A stretch of DNA of 64,000 nucleotides from Hyphococcus sp. (GCA_021776415.1 JAJFFY010000045.1:1-64000), one strand, 5' to 3'; numbered from the stretch's first letter, positions 35,059 to 45,043 are shown. The notes: a model not told the origin generated them from the letters alone. Program-made: numbers and translations.

Positions 35059-36981
35059 CTAGCGCATTTTCTGAATGGGTACATCAATAAAGGATGAGAA
35101 TGTCGTGTTCCGTTGCACCTTCCATGTTGGATTCCCTATAGCAGGATATCGCTCAAAAACATGCGAATCTGCACCAGCAATAGACACCCGAATTTTGTGC
35201 TCCTTTTTTATCATTGCGGAAGTTGCATAAAACCCAACTTCAACCTCATATATCTCCCCGGGGACTATAGACGTTACATCTTTTTCTCGCAGTGTATGGC
35301 AGGGAACTGAAGGGATATTCGGGCACTCTTCTGGTACGCTAATTTTGTGGTGGATTAAACGTAATACGCCTTCTGTGATGTATGTAACGGAGCCATCAGG
35401 TGCGACGTCTTCGAGATACGCATGAACGGCGCCATCTTCATGGGTGGAAGAAAGAAATAGATGAAGGACGGCATTGCCAGTAATTTCCGTATCAATATCC
35501 ATTGGTACACTCGTGTATCGAAGCAATTTTTTATCAGCCTGCGCCCGATCCCCATAGATAACGTCAACACCACCAAATGATGTGTGCCAGCGTGTGTTGG
35601 TGTCGCCAGACGAAGCTGTAAAATCAATTTCATATGTATCAGCAACTGCCACATCCTGCGGAGGCGTTTCAATCAGAGTTTCTTCGGCGGAAAAATACAT
35701 CCGCTGCATCTCAACACCATTTGGCGGCCAGGTCTGAGTGGTTTTCCACTTACGATCACCCATAGTGAAATAACGAATTTCTTTGTTTTTTTGCACCAGC
35801 TGTGAGCTGCCAAGGTAATCACTTAAAAACTCCGCCCTTGAACGATACTGTGCAAACACATCAGGTTCGACAGGTGTGTCAACGGAGACAAAAGGGTCGA
35901 CATCTTGAAATCCACCGTGACTGTATGGACCAATCGTCAGTATCTGTGGGTTAGAGAGTTTTTGAAATCTAGCAATTGCACCGTCAACAAGTGCAGAATC
36001 CATCCAGCTTGCCCAGGCAAATATCGCTGCATCAGAATTTTCAGCAGCCTTTGCATAATTAAAACCGGTTACATCCTCCAAGGTATACTCACCGCGGCCA
36101 TATGGGTCTCCGCGATATTCAACATTTTCAACAGACTGATAGACATCTGCATTATTGCGTTGCTGAAGCGCTTTCTTGAGTTCTTGACGACCTTTCTTGC
36201 CAGCCGGTTTAACCCCTGATGTGCGGAGCTTAGCTACAAAACACTCATATGGCTTAAGCGAACGGCCAAATTGTATAGCCGCAACACCACACAGGTCATT
36301 CTGATCCATAAGATGTGTGACGCCCGACCAGGCTTCGACGAAGTTTCTGTTCAAAACCCCGCCTGGCGCTAATATAGTATTATGCAGATCATACACATCA
36401 AACAGCGGCGATACTGCACCAACTGCACTACGTCCTGATGCAGCAAGCATCATTGATGTGTTGCCTTCATAAGAGATACCAAAAGCACCTACTTTGCCAT
36501 TTGACCATGATTGTTCGACAATCCAGTCAGTAACCTCTCCCAGGTCTTCAACTTCATCAGGATGCCATAGAATGGAACGACTACCGAATGAGGCGCCACT
36601 ACCGCGCATATCGACAAGAACAACTGCAAACCCTTCCTTATTAAAAGTCCGCGTGCCCGAGCCGCCAATACCGTCATTGCTTGAACGGCCGAGAAAATAT
36701 AAGATGCGTTCAAGAAAACCATATTCCTGATGCCTCCAGTAACGCGTAGATCGAATAAGCGTCGGGACCCGTTCGCCTTTTGCCAGTGATGATGGAAGCC
36801 ACACATCTATAGCAATTCGAACGTCATCACGCGTTTTTAAATATAACGTGTCACTACGTATTAAGCCGGATAGCGTATTCTTCTCACCTGGTAATTTTGT
36901 AAGAGAGGCCCCTACTACGACTACAGCGAGAGGCATACAGATTGCCATCACACCAATTACCGCCCATTTACGAATAGACAT
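35059..36981 (-). CDS. CocE/NonD family hydrolase (S15 X-Pro dipeptidyl-peptidase-like)
   Basis: This 640-residue alpha/beta hydrolase acts on ester or N-terminal peptide bonds. It starts with a signal or anchor helix (VIGVMAICMPLAVVVVGASL). Landmarks are RSDTLYLKTRDDVRIAIDVWLP, VLVDMRGSGASFG, the nucleophile elbow GAFGISYEGNTS (S170) and a C-terminal jelly-roll (NAVLHLFLSSTHEDGAVHAYLEDVAPDG, KIRVSIAGADSHVFERYP). The catalytic histidine is probably in IGPYSHGGF. GGGAGATAG precedes the ATG. It is the first of several exported hydrolases in this AT-richer block; the substrate is unknown. Confidence 0.9.
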   Translation of the reverse strand: MSIRKWAVIGVMAICMPLAVVVVGASLTKLPGEKNTLSGLIRSDTLYLKTRDDVRIAIDVWLPSSLAKGERVPTLIRSTRYWRHQEYGFLERILYFLGRSSNDGIGGSGTRTFNKEGFAVVLVDMRGSGASFGSRSILWHPDEVEDLGEVTDWIVEQSWSNGKVGAFGISYEGNTSMMLAASGRSAVGAVSPLFDVYDLHNTILAPGGVLNRNFVEAWSGVTHLMDQNDLCGVAAIQFGRSLKPYECFVAKLRTSGVKPAGKKGRQELKKALQQRNNADVYQSVENVEYRGDPYGRGEYTLEDVTGFNYAKAAENSDAAIFAWASWMDSALVDGAIARFQKLSNPQILTIGPYSHGGFQDVDPFVSVDTPVEPDVFAQYRSRAEFLSDYLGSSQLVQKNKEIRYFTMGDRKWKTTQTWPPNGVEMQRMYFSAEETLIETPPQDVAVADTYEIDFTASSGDTNTRWHTSFGGVDVIYGDRAQADKKLLRYTSVPMDIDTEITGNAVLHLFLSSTHEDGAVHAYLEDVAPDGSVTYITEGVLRLIHHKISVPEECPNIPSVPCHTLREKDVTSIVPGEIYEVEVGFYATSAMIKKEHKIRVSIAGADSHVFERYPAIGNPTWKVQRNTTFSSFIDVPIQKMR

Positions 36982-37026
36982 CCACTATCTCCCCACCGGT
37001 GAGAAGCAGTGTTTCTGAAGAAGTCC

Positions 37027-38250
37027 TCACTTCTCGCTCTCCTCAAAAAGAGCGGGGATATCTTCACGGATAGCTTGGAAGAATTGAGGATAGCGATCCG
37101 TGAGCCAGAAATTGTAGTTAATGATTCCAGCGACAACCATGTTTGACTTAGGATAGTACCGGACGGAAGCATGAGCGCCGTTGGTTACGCCGCCGTGTCC
37201 ATACCACTCCACTTCACCGTTCTCATCTAACTTTACTTCCCATCCAAAGGTTCTGTTTGTTTTCGTTCCATCATTTAGGACGCCTTGATTTTTAATGAGC
37301 TCTTGCGTCTCTAGAGAGAGAAAATCGCCAGAAAAAACATGATTAGTAAATTCATTGATATCTACGGCCGTAGATAACATGCCTGCAGATGAATAAGAAT
37401 CTGATTGATTTCTCCAGATCGTCTTTATTGGGAATCGTCCGAATGCTATTGTGTAAAATTTGGGCCGACAGGGTGTAAATTGGGTTGGGTCGTCAACGGT
37501 TGTGCCAGTAAGGTTCAGCGGCTCTGTAATTAGGACTTTCATTGCCTCGTCGAATGTTCCCCCATAGGCATTTTCTATAGCGGCGCCGATAAGGTTGTAC
37601 CCCAAGCTGGTGTAGAGCACTGCCTCTCCTGGCGCCGACACCAAAGGGTCATCTGCAAAAACAAACAACGCATCTTCGAGGTCATCATATTGAATATCGC
37701 TATTGGACTCTTTCAAATTAGAAAAATCATATTGTCGAATTCCGGAGCTATGGTTCGCCAGGTTTCGTATCGTGATGACACCATCTTTCTCTGGGAAACT
37801 TGGCACATATTCCTGAATTGGAGCGTCTATATCGATCACACCGTCTTCATACAGCTTCGCGGCTAAAACTGCTGTAAATGGTTTCGCCAAACTACCAAGC
37901 CGCATTCTCGCCTTTGTGGTGAGTTCTCCATTCTTTCGCCTGACAGCCTTTCCAGCCGCTTTACTCCAGACTAATTCGCCATCAATCATCACAGCAGCCG
38001 AAAATCCAACTCCATGATCAATGGCCAAAGCATCTTCCAGCATGGCACTGGCTTGTCGACCTTTTGAGCTACCCACTCCAAATGTATCGTCTGCTGAGCA
38101 AGTAGATGCCACCCATTCATTTTTTGGGTATTCATCACTGCTACAGGCCACAAGACAAACTGAAGCGATGAGAAATACGCTCATCTTTGTTTTTGATATT
38201 GCGCTCAGAGAATATTTGCGAGTCAGTTTATAGTGCCGTGCCTCATGCAT
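37027..38250 (-). CDS. Class C beta-lactamase-family serine hydrolase, lipoprotein
   Basis: A signal with lipobox LVAC (C36) predicts lipid anchoring. The penicillin-binding fold shows the SxxK motif in RLGSLAKPFTAV (S120, K123), a second motif YTS in VLYTSLGYNLIG where YxN is usual, and HGG in YGHGGVTNGAH in place of KTG. The family includes D-aminopeptidases, esterases and EstB-like enzymes as well as AmpC, so antibiotic hydrolysis cannot be assumed. The ATG at 38250 has GGAGG 8 bases upstream. It lies directly upstream of the CocE-like gene with a 45-base gap, so the two may be co-transcribed. Confidence 0.88.
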   Translation of the reverse strand: MHEARHYKLTRKYSLSAISKTKMSVFLIASVCLVACSSDEYPKNEWVASTCSADDTFGVGSSKGRQASAMLEDALAIDHGVGFSAAVMIDGELVWSKAAGKAVRRKNGELTTKARMRLGSLAKPFTAVLAAKLYEDGVIDIDAPIQEYVPSFPEKDGVITIRNLANHSSGIRQYDFSNLKESNSDIQYDDLEDALFVFADDPLVSAPGEAVLYTSLGYNLIGAAIENAYGGTFDEAMKVLITEPLNLTGTTVDDPTQFTPCRPKFYTIAFGRFPIKTIWRNQSDSYSSAGMLSTAVDINEFTNHVFSGDFLSLETQELIKNQGVLNDGTKTNRTFGWEVKLDENGEVEWYGHGGVTNGAHASVRYYPKSNMVVAGIINYNFWLTDRYPQFFQAIREDIPALFEESEK

Positions 38251-38352
38251 GTAGTTGGCCTCCAATTAGTTGACGACATCCCGTAATCCACAGGAGGTAA
38301 AGTAATTTGGAAAGCGAATATTTGTCCGTAAACAGGAATTCGGACAGGAATA

Positions 38353-39384
38353 TCAGGCAGTAGCAAGCTGTTTTCGGTATTCCCCAGGAGTCTTTCCCGT
38401 ATTACGACGAAACGCGTCGTAAAAAGTAGATCGTGAACGAAAGCCGCATAGCAGACCAATAGCTTCTATTGAGGTTTGTTCTTCCTCTTTAGCGATCAAT
38501 AATGCTTTTGCCTTATCTGTCCTAAATCCATTGATGAAGCCTTGAAAAGAGCAGCCCATTTGATCGTTAATGAGGCCTGACAATTCGCGTGGTTTGTAGT
38601 CCAATTGCCTAGCCAAACCACTGACCGTCAAACCGAGATCGAGAAACAACTCCTGCTCTCGTATCACCGTCGAGATGTGGCTCAAATCAACATGAAGCTT
38701 GCCAGTAGCCTTTACCATGGCCAGTGTGACAAATCGCTCTGAAAGTGGCCGGAAAAAAATAAATACGCCAAAAAACAAAAATAAAATGCACGCGCCCATA
38801 ATCGGCACAGCGACAAACAGCAACGAACTGTTGGCAACTCCCAATTGAATAAACTGTAACGCATAGATTATGCCTGTAGCAAGAAGTAGACACTCAACAT
38901 TTATTACACGCTGTGGTCTCGGGCCTGACGATAAGCCCCCAGCAATCCACGCAATATAAATAGATAACGCAGCGAGCAAATAAATTATGTTGGTTATCAC
39001 TAAATGTACTATTTCTAAGCGTTCAAAAAAGCTTTCACCAACAATAACGGACATCAGAAGGTATAAGGTCACGGGCGCATAACCCCAGGCCGATAGCGGC
39101 TTCCTCTGTAAAGCACAAAGAACGTAATCAAGGAACAATGCGCCCAACAATAGTGCTGTCGCGTCGTGGCTAATTTTCAAAAACCCACCATAACGCAACC
39201 ACATACTATTTGTCAGGGCAAAAACGGCAAGCAAATACCCTACACAAACTAATATACCCGCAAATCGGTTGCCAATCTTCGCGTTGTTCAAATTCTTTAG
39301 TCTAAAAAATGCTGCACCAATAATCATGGCGTTCATACCAGCAAACAAGTTTAATAGTGCATAGATAGGGATTTCCGAGTACAT
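38353..39384 (-). CDS. AraC-family regulator with N-terminal membrane domain
   Basis: The N-terminal 220 residues contain about seven hydrophobic helices (ALLNLFAGMNAMIIGAAFF, FAGILVCVGYLLAVFAL and others). The C-terminal 110 residues form an AraC double helix-turn-helix: LTVSGLARQLDYKPRELSGLIND and EEQTSIEAIGLLCGFRSRSTFYDAFRRNTGKTPGEYRK. Such proteins are thought to sense a membrane or envelope signal and act on neighbouring genes. The ATG at 39384 has AGG 8 bases upstream; the frame extends to a TTG at 39414. It lies upstream of, and on the same strand as, the beta-lactamase-like and CocE-like genes, which are its likely targets. A related regulator is at 46573. Confidence 0.88.
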   Translation of the reverse strand: MYSEIPIYALLNLFAGMNAMIIGAAFFRLKNLNNAKIGNRFAGILVCVGYLLAVFALTNSMWLRYGGFLKISHDATALLLGALFLDYVLCALQRKPLSAWGYAPVTLYLLMSVIVGESFFERLEIVHLVITNIIYLLAALSIYIAWIAGGLSSGPRPQRVINVECLLLATGIIYALQFIQLGVANSSLLFVAVPIMGACILFLFFGVFIFFRPLSERFVTLAMVKATGKLHVDLSHISTVIREQELFLDLGLTVSGLARQLDYKPRELSGLINDQMGCSFQGFINGFRTDKAKALLIAKEEEQTSIEAIGLLCGFRSRSTFYDAFRRNTGKTPGEYRKQLATA

Positions 39385-39616
39385 ATAAGGCCTACTGACT
39401 TCCACGGCAGTCAAACATATATTCCATCTCTACATTCTTTAAGCTGAACAGACCAGCCAATAGCGATAATCTAAGTCCGCGTCTGCGAGTCCATCATCGT
39501 TAACAACGTTAGTAAATGTGCCAGCGGCCCCCACCATTACTCCAGAGGCAGAATGGTAAGCCTCATGAATCACTCAGTTTGTAGACACCCATCTCAACTT
39601 TGTAAGGGCTCATGGC

Positions 39617-41137
39617 CTACTCAAAATATGCCTCTCCAGTAACTGGTTCGTGATGTACGCCAGAAAGAAGCTTTATATCGGGATGCATATCTTTTAACCA
39701 CTGACGGAATGACTGGTGGCTTGCGTTTTCCGGCCCCTCCCCTTCCTCATACAGATCGCCATTAATGGCCACGCCAACATCAGGAATGTAAGCGGTCAGC
39801 ATTCCATCTACGTGCGGTAATGGGCCGATATTTGTTACCTCAATGGTCCGGTTGCCATCGGTAATCCTGAAGGTCTCATTGATGCCCACAATATCGTATT
39901 TTATATCAATATTTACAGCGGGCTTTTTGACGATGCTTGCAACCCGATTAGGTGATGACGCTATGCGCTCATAATATTCTGTATTCCCGGGCGCAGAAAC
40001 AACTCTTGCACCTGCGGTCGTATAAAGGCCAAGGCCTCCGACATGATCAGAATGATAATGACTCAAGACAAGATGACTGATCGGCTTAGAACCAAGATTG
40101 TCAGAAATGAATTTGCGTACCTGGTACGATGTTCGGGAGTCTATCGGCGCATCAAATAGAACCACTGAACCCTCGAGTTCAATAATAATGCTTCGGTAAT
40201 TTCCTATAAATAAATTACGAACTTCATATACGCCTTCAGCTATAGGCGCCCAGGTTGGTATTGGCGGGGAAACCATTTTGTAGTTCTCAGGAATATTTAA
40301 ATCTGGTTTAGCTACTTCTTCATTGACTGCGATGTTATTCAAAGCAAAATCCGCAAATGGCAAATCCCACCGAAGCTGCCGAAGCCGCTCTGGAAAAACG
40401 ATCCCATCAATTACCTGCTGACCAGAGAAAATAACGCGTGCGCTTTCCTCGCCTGTCAAAACCTCAGCTTTGATATACTCTAACGCGCGAACAATGTGAG
40501 TAGCCTTGCTGATGTGAAGAATATAACGCTTTTTTCCCTGCCATGAAAACCCAATCACATTCGTCTTATCACCATCGATGTTACCCAAGCCCTCATAAGT
40601 AATTGTCGCAAGAGCCTTACCCGCCTCGCGCAGCAGAAGTGGTGGCATGGCTTGTGATCCAAATTCGATTATCGAATCTGGTGTTGCGGGAAACTGAGAA
40701 TAGGTTTTGTTGTGCGGCCATATGATCGAAAGCTTGCCTTCAGAGAAGGACATAACAGAGCGCACTCCCAACCCCCCTCGCACGGTTTGGTCGATATCCT
40801 GGCGAAAAACTCCCCCTGCAAAATTCAATAAAATAGAGATAGCGCTGTCTTCTGGATGAACCTCATCCATTGCAGCCGGAGACGCATATTGCGTCGCATT
40901 GCTGATACCGCCCTCCATATGCATTTCAACAGCGCTGATGTTTGAGATAGCATCCCAGCCGCCAACGGCGGAAATGGCCTCTCCTAAAATCTCTACGGCG
41001 TCCTGATACTTAGCAAGCCTATCATGATCATTGCTTTTTCTGGCCGCCGCCGAGGAAGTGGTAATGCTCACGAAAACCAAAGCTATCATCGCAAGAGTTC
41101 CATAAGAAATTTTTGGCAATGCTGTTAACTGATGCAT
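39617..41137 (-). CDS. Exported MBL-fold metallo-hydrolase
   Basis: A signal peptide (LAMIALVFVSITTSSAAA) precedes an N-terminal domain of about 270 residues (LGEAISAVGGWDAISNISAVEMHMEG) of the type found ahead of some MBL proteins and resembling outer-membrane lipoprotein-sorting folds. An MBL domain follows, with zinc ligands in VLSHYHSDHVGGLG, in LPHVDGMLTAY and in SGVHHEPV near the end. Substrate unknown. The ATG at 41137 (MHQLTAL) follows GAAGGAGA. It starts 23 bases after the CPBP gene and is probably expressed with it. It is not a close paralog of the two smaller MBL proteins nearby. Confidence 0.87.
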   Translation of the reverse strand: MHQLTALPKISYGTLAMIALVFVSITTSSAAARKSNDHDRLAKYQDAVEILGEAISAVGGWDAISNISAVEMHMEGGISNATQYASPAAMDEVHPEDSAISILLNFAGGVFRQDIDQTVRGGLGVRSVMSFSEGKLSIIWPHNKTYSQFPATPDSIIEFGSQAMPPLLLREAGKALATITYEGLGNIDGDKTNVIGFSWQGKKRYILHISKATHIVRALEYIKAEVLTGEESARVIFSGQQVIDGIVFPERLRQLRWDLPFADFALNNIAVNEEVAKPDLNIPENYKMVSPPIPTWAPIAEGVYEVRNLFIGNYRSIIIELEGSVVLFDAPIDSRTSYQVRKFISDNLGSKPISHLVLSHYHSDHVGGLGLYTTAGARVVSAPGNTEYYERIASSPNRVASIVKKPAVNIDIKYDIVGINETFRITDGNRTIEVTNIGPLPHVDGMLTAYIPDVGVAINGDLYEEGEGPENASHQSFRQWLKDMHPDIKLLSGVHHEPVTGEAYFE

Positions 41138-41159
41138 CCTTAAACTTTCTCCTTCCAAG

Positions 41160-41933
41160 TTAAATTACGAAGAACTCTACAATATTTGACGACACATTTA
41201 TCAAGTTATGGGCGATGATCGGCATGATGAGACTGCCGGTGCGTTGACGAATCCACAAAAGTCCAAAGCCAAGAAAACTTGTGATGATCATCGCATCCGC
41301 GCTAATTTGGAGCCCGCTCTCGCCCCAATAAATACCGTGTGCAACAGTGAAGAGAAGCGTCGCCAGCACGCCTCCCCAGCCTATCTGTGCGCCAAAAACA
41401 TTTACACCGCGCGACACCACCGCCATGGACAGGGCAGTAAGAAGTAGACCTCGAAACAATGGCTCCTCTGACAGCCCAGGCAGAGTCGATTGGAAAGCCA
41501 GAGTTTCAACAATTTGCGCTGTACTGGCTTGTGAGGGCCCACTAAATGCAAAAGTCAAAGCAGACATGGCGCCAACCAACAGCATGGTCATAACCATCAT
41601 CGGAACAAACGAACCCTCCGTTTGCCTCATTGTAAAACCGTGATCGCTTAGCTTTATGGAACGCACGAAAATTTTTAAAAAAATGACCATTGTCAAAACG
41701 ATCAATATTTCTGCAAGCTTACCATCCCAATTAAATCTTGTATCAGGAATATAATCATTTAGCGAAATGAAATCGCCACCAAGGTTATTTGCTGTGACTG
41801 TAAATGCAAAAATTAATATTGCTGCCAAAAACCAACCAGTATTAAATTTTGCGGCCCGCATAGTTACAACTAGCAGAGCAATGATAAGCACAGCCGCCCA
41901 CCACATACCAAAACTAATTATTATACTCTGCAT
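41160..41933 (-). CDS. CPBP-family intramembrane metalloprotease (CAAX/Abi type)
   Basis: This 257-residue protein is very hydrophobic, with about eight helices. The CPBP (CAAX protease and bacteriocin-processing) motifs are present: EExxxR in LSEEPLFRGLLL (E156, E157, R161), FxxxH in LLFTVAHGIYW (H199) and the second histidine in MPIIAHNLIN (H242). Family members cut substrates within the membrane and include bacteriocin-immunity proteins. The following MBL gene starts 23 bases downstream, suggesting an operon. The substrate is unknown. Confidence 0.9.
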   Translation of the reverse strand: MQSIIISFGMWWAAVLIIALLVVTMRAAKFNTGWFLAAILIFAFTVTANNLGGDFISLNDYIPDTRFNWDGKLAEILIVLTMVIFLKIFVRSIKLSDHGFTMRQTEGSFVPMMVMTMLLVGAMSALTFAFSGPSQASTAQIVETLAFQSTLPGLSEEPLFRGLLLTALSMAVVSRGVNVFGAQIGWGGVLATLLFTVAHGIYWGESGLQISADAMIITSFLGFGLLWIRQRTGSLIMPIIAHNLINVSSNIVEFFVI

Positions 41934-42024
41934 TGTAATTCACCACTTATTCTACCAAGCAATTAGCCGGCCAACACACATACATCTCGTATCGTGAATG
42001 CTACGCCCATGTCCTCTCAGCCGC

Positions 42025-42945
42025 CTATAGCGTCTCATAAATCATCCTTATCCACTCTTCCTGTGGGTTCAGTTTTGTTTGCCACTCCCGCCATTTCTCC
42101 GGCAAGCCCTGTGCCTGCACTTCCTCTAGCGTCTTTCCTGACGTCTTCTCGTTTTCTACATATTCGATAGTCTGCTCGACCATGTTCAAATAGTCGCGGA
42201 GTTGCGCAGCCGTGAACGGATCACCATGCCCCATCAAATAGAGAGATATATTGTCCGTGCGTCTGAGTATATCTTTCAATGCTGCAGCAACACCTTTGGC
42301 CGTACCGCCACTGTGGACATCGATAAATGGAAACCCCTCTGGCCACACTAAATCTCCAATCGCTACAACTTTTAGCTGCTCAACAAAAAGCACAAGATCG
42401 CCATCAGTGTGCGCAGCTGGATAATGGACTGCATCGAGTTGCAATGCGCCGACAGAAAATGTGCTTTGGTCACTAATCACAGTTTCAGGCAACGCTTCCC
42501 GTGCAACCGCCTTATATTCACGGTAAGACCCAGGGCTGGTCAGTCCAAAGCCTTCATGCACGCCGGCAAGAACTGACCTCACATTTTCATGCGAGATTAT
42601 TTCTGCTTCATCCGTGAATGCTGCATTTCCACCAGAATGATCTGGATGCCAGTGCGAATTAAAGGCATAGCGAACGGGCATATCTTTGAGGGACTTAATT
42701 TGCTTGAAGGCGCCTTTGGCCAACGGACCCAAATGTGTATCGAACACGACCCATGCATCACCAGCATCAATTGCAACGACATTGGCGCCGATGCGTGAAA
42801 AACCACTGGTATTGTATACTAAGTGTACTTTGCCTCTGACTTCTGCTGACGTTGTAAAGCCTAAAATCTGAGTGTACCCAACCACGCCTAACACGACAAG
42901 AAGGGCAGCTGTAATTACACCAATACGAGCAAGCAGTTTTTTCAT
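42025..42945 (-). CDS. MBL-fold metallo-hydrolase, membrane-anchored (copy 2)
   Basis: A close paralog of the protein at 28982: same length (306 aa), same N-terminal anchor and the same zinc motif NSHWHPDHSGG at residues 96-106, with most differences being conservative. It shares AHTDGDLVLFVEQLK and MGHGDPF. The start codon overlaps the TetR stop (ATGA), reproducing the operon structure of copy 1. The two modules are in direct orientation about 13 kb apart, so they arose by duplication or were acquired separately and could recombine. Catalytic activity on a small ester or lactam is plausible but not shown. Confidence 0.9.
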   Translation of the reverse strand: MKKLLARIGVITAALLVVLGVVGYTQILGFTTSAEVRGKVHLVYNTSGFSRIGANVVAIDAGDAWVVFDTHLGPLAKGAFKQIKSLKDMPVRYAFNSHWHPDHSGGNAAFTDEAEIISHENVRSVLAGVHEGFGLTSPGSYREYKAVAREALPETVISDQSTFSVGALQLDAVHYPAAHTDGDLVLFVEQLKVVAIGDLVWPEGFPFIDVHSGGTAKGVAAALKDILRRTDNISLYLMGHGDPFTAAQLRDYLNMVEQTIEYVENEKTSGKTLEEVQAQGLPEKWREWQTKLNPQEEWIRMIYETL

Positions 42946-43613
42946 TTCTTTTGCTCCAAATATTCGCCCATGAATGCGACGAGCATTTTCTTTGCAATTT
43001 TCCTGGCTTTACTCGTTTGCAATTTTGTTGTGGTCGGCATCGGGTCGCCAAATAACATCTGCTCTCGCAAAAATGACCCAACGACTGCAACAGCTCCAGC
43101 CCATGCGGCATAGGTTTCTGTTGTATACTCTATTGGTGAGATCAGATCGATGAGATTACGAGATTGTTTAATACATGCAGTGTTGAACAATTTGACTCTC
43201 TCGAACAATACCGCGTCGCGCTTGACCCTTGTATGCGTATAAATTGCTCGAATTAACCCGGGCGAATGACTATAAAGTTCGAAAAGCGTATCTACTGTAA
43301 ATTGTGCGACTTGTTCTATTGATGTTACGCCATCCACCTTTCGGCATGCATTTTCAAAATTCGTTACACGATCCGTGATTACGGCTTGAAGTTCATCAAG
43401 GGTTTGAATCTGGATAATATGAAACAATGCGTCTTTATCTTTGAACCGAGCATAAAATGCGCCGACAGAAAGGCCCGCATCATCAACAATATTAGTGATT
43501 GACGCATCGTCGAAACCTCCCTGCGAAATTAAGCTCCGTGTTGCGCTAAGGATTTTCTCAAGCGACGCTTCACTGCGTTTTTGTTGAGGCTTCACCATGA
43601 TTTGTGTGGTCAT
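42942..43613 (-). CDS. TetR/AcrR-family regulator (copy 2)
   Basis: A 223-residue paralog of the regulator at 29899. The N-terminal helix-turn-helix (SQGGFDDASITNIVDDAGLSVGAFYARFKDKDALFHII) is nearly identical in its recognition helix, so both probably bind the same DNA site. Changes are concentrated in the ligand-binding half (for example VSPPQHPAETYD against ISPIEYTTETYA). It begins with ATG preceded by AAGAG. A near-perfect palindrome lies 13 bases upstream. Confidence 0.92.
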   Translation of the reverse strand: MTTQIMVKPQQKRSEASLEKILSATRSLISQGGFDDASITNIVDDAGLSVGAFYARFKDKDALFHIIQIQTLDELQAVITDRVTNFENACRKVDGVTSIEQVAQFTVDTLFELYSHSPGLIRAIYTHTRVKRDAVLFERVKLFNTACIKQSRNLIDLISPIEYTTETYAAWAGAVAVVGSFLREQMLFGDPMPTTTKLQTSKARKIAKKMLVAFMGEYLEQKK

Positions 43614-43626
43614 AAGCTCTTTTCAC

Positions 43627-43656
43627 ATAACAGAATAAGAATTCTTATTATGTTAT
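43627..43656. promoter_or_regulatory. Operator of TetR/MBL module 2, 30-bp dyad
   Basis: ATAACAGAATAAGAA (43627-43641) and TTCTTATTATGTTAT (43642-43656) are reverse complements at 14 of 15 positions, with a perfect central AATAAGAATTCTTATT. It starts 13 bases before the regulator ATG and is matched by a related dyad at 30585-30614. The rest of 43657-43972 holds no recognisable gene. Confidence 0.75.
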
Positions 43657-43972
43657 GCATAAAAACATTATCCTGTCAAATCGTGGTGTAAAAAATGCTG
43701 ATGGCTTAGCGACCCCCCCCATGGTTACATAAAAACTGGCTGCACATCGGAGCTTTGTCAGTCTCCGCAGGCCCATAGCTTCAGTTGTTAAGTGAAATGC
43801 TCAGAGACTTAATTTCTGAATATATGATCGGGAATACTCATTTGGATTGTAGGAACCAAATTCGAAACCATCTTACTCTGTCTACATCATATTATGGTTA
43901 GGTAAGGCCTGCGACGTGAGGGGATTTGTAGTAGCTTTTCAACTCATTCAAATTGAATTGAGAGGCGTACTG

Positions 43973-45043
43973 TTAATCCATACAAATTGTTCGAGTGTAA
44001 ACATCAAGTGCGGTTTTAGTGGGTTCACCGGATTCGTCGCTCCAGTTCCGAAAAACACCAGCGAATGTGAAGGGCGTTGGGGTCCAGTAAAAATAAGAAG
44101 TGAAACCGATTGTAGATCCTCCATGATGTGCAACCAATTTCCCGTTGATCTCTGTGATATACCAACCAAGTCCGTAATTCGTAGCTTCACCGTCGCTTGT
44201 GTCCACAGGCGTCAACGCAAGTTCGATAGTTTCCTTTGAAATAATTTCACCGCCGCTAAGTGATTTGTACCAGCGTGCGATTTCTTTCGGAGATGATACA
44301 AACCCACCGGCGGCATAACCGATCGAAGTTGAAAATATACGGGCATTTTCAATAACACCAGATGCATTAATCTCGTATCCAGTACTTCGACCCAAAATTA
44401 CATCACGTTGATCGCCATAACGCGTTCTTATTAACCCAGCGGGTTGCAAAAGCCGCTCATTTACATAGTCCACATATGGCTTTCCGGATACGGATCCTAT
44501 AATTAGACCTAAAATCCAATAGTTCAAATTGCTATATTGCCACTTGCTGCCCGGCGCAGCTGTGAGCGGAGCCGTCTCGAACAACCCTACAAGCTCTTCG
44601 GGGGAAAACTCATCTTTGAAGCGAAGAAAAACTGGCGTCATGTCGGCTGTAAGTCCCGAGGTGTGTGACAGTAGTTGTTTTATGGTGATGGTGCCCCAAT
44701 GCGACGGGACGTTAGTAATGTATAAAGAAACAGGGTCATCAAGTGACAGTTGCCTGTCTTCCATCAGAGCCAAAACTGCGACGGCGGTAAATTGTTTGGT
44801 GAGCGAGGCGATGCGGACAACGCTATCGGCAGTCATATCAACTGATAATTCTAGATTTGCGGACCCCACCATTTCTTTGATCATCACATTCTCATCCCGG
44901 ATGCCAAGAATGATTTCGCCTGGATGTGCACTATTGGCGGCATCGTTTTTTTGAATGGTGACTGCTTTATCAGTAGCATTCGCTGCTAATGGGCACGCCA
45001 ATGCTAACGAGACAATGACGACAATTCGGATCAGGAAGATCAT
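43973..45043 (-). CDS. Exported class C beta-lactamase-family serine hydrolase
   Basis: A signal peptide (MIFLIRIVVIVSLALAC... cleaved near AANA) precedes a 330-residue penicillin-binding fold. All three motifs are canonical: SxxK in RIASLTKQFTAV (S80, K83), YxN in WQYSNLNYWILG (Y170, N172) and HGG in VAHHGGSTIGF. It resembles serine hydrolases and D-aminopeptidases more than classical AmpC. Its start overlaps the end of the amidohydrolase gene (ATGA), so the two are one operon; a peptide- or amide-processing pathway is a fair guess. It is only distantly related to the lipoprotein hydrolase at 37027. Confidence 0.9.
   Translation of the reverse strand: MIFLIRIVVIVSLALACPLAANATDKAVTIQKNDAANSAHPGEIILGIRDENVMIKEMVGSANLELSVDMTADSVVRIASLTKQFTAVAVLALMEDRQLSLDDPVSLYITNVPSHWGTITIKQLLSHTSGLTADMTPVFLRFKDEFSPEELVGLFETAPLTAAPGSKWQYSNLNYWILGLIIGSVSGKPYVDYVNERLLQPAGLIRTRYGDQRDVILGRSTGYEINASGVIENARIFSTSIGYAAGGFVSSPKEIARWYKSLSGGEIISKETIELALTPVDTSDGEATNYGLGWYITEINGKLVAHHGGSTIGFTSYFYWTPTPFTFAGVFRNWSDESGEPTKTALDVYTRTICMD

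Noticed and set aside
43973-45043. Calling an AmpC antibiotic-resistance gene
   Set aside because: The SxxK, YxN and HGG motifs fit the broad serine-hydrolase family; nothing specifically indicates beta-lactam hydrolysis.
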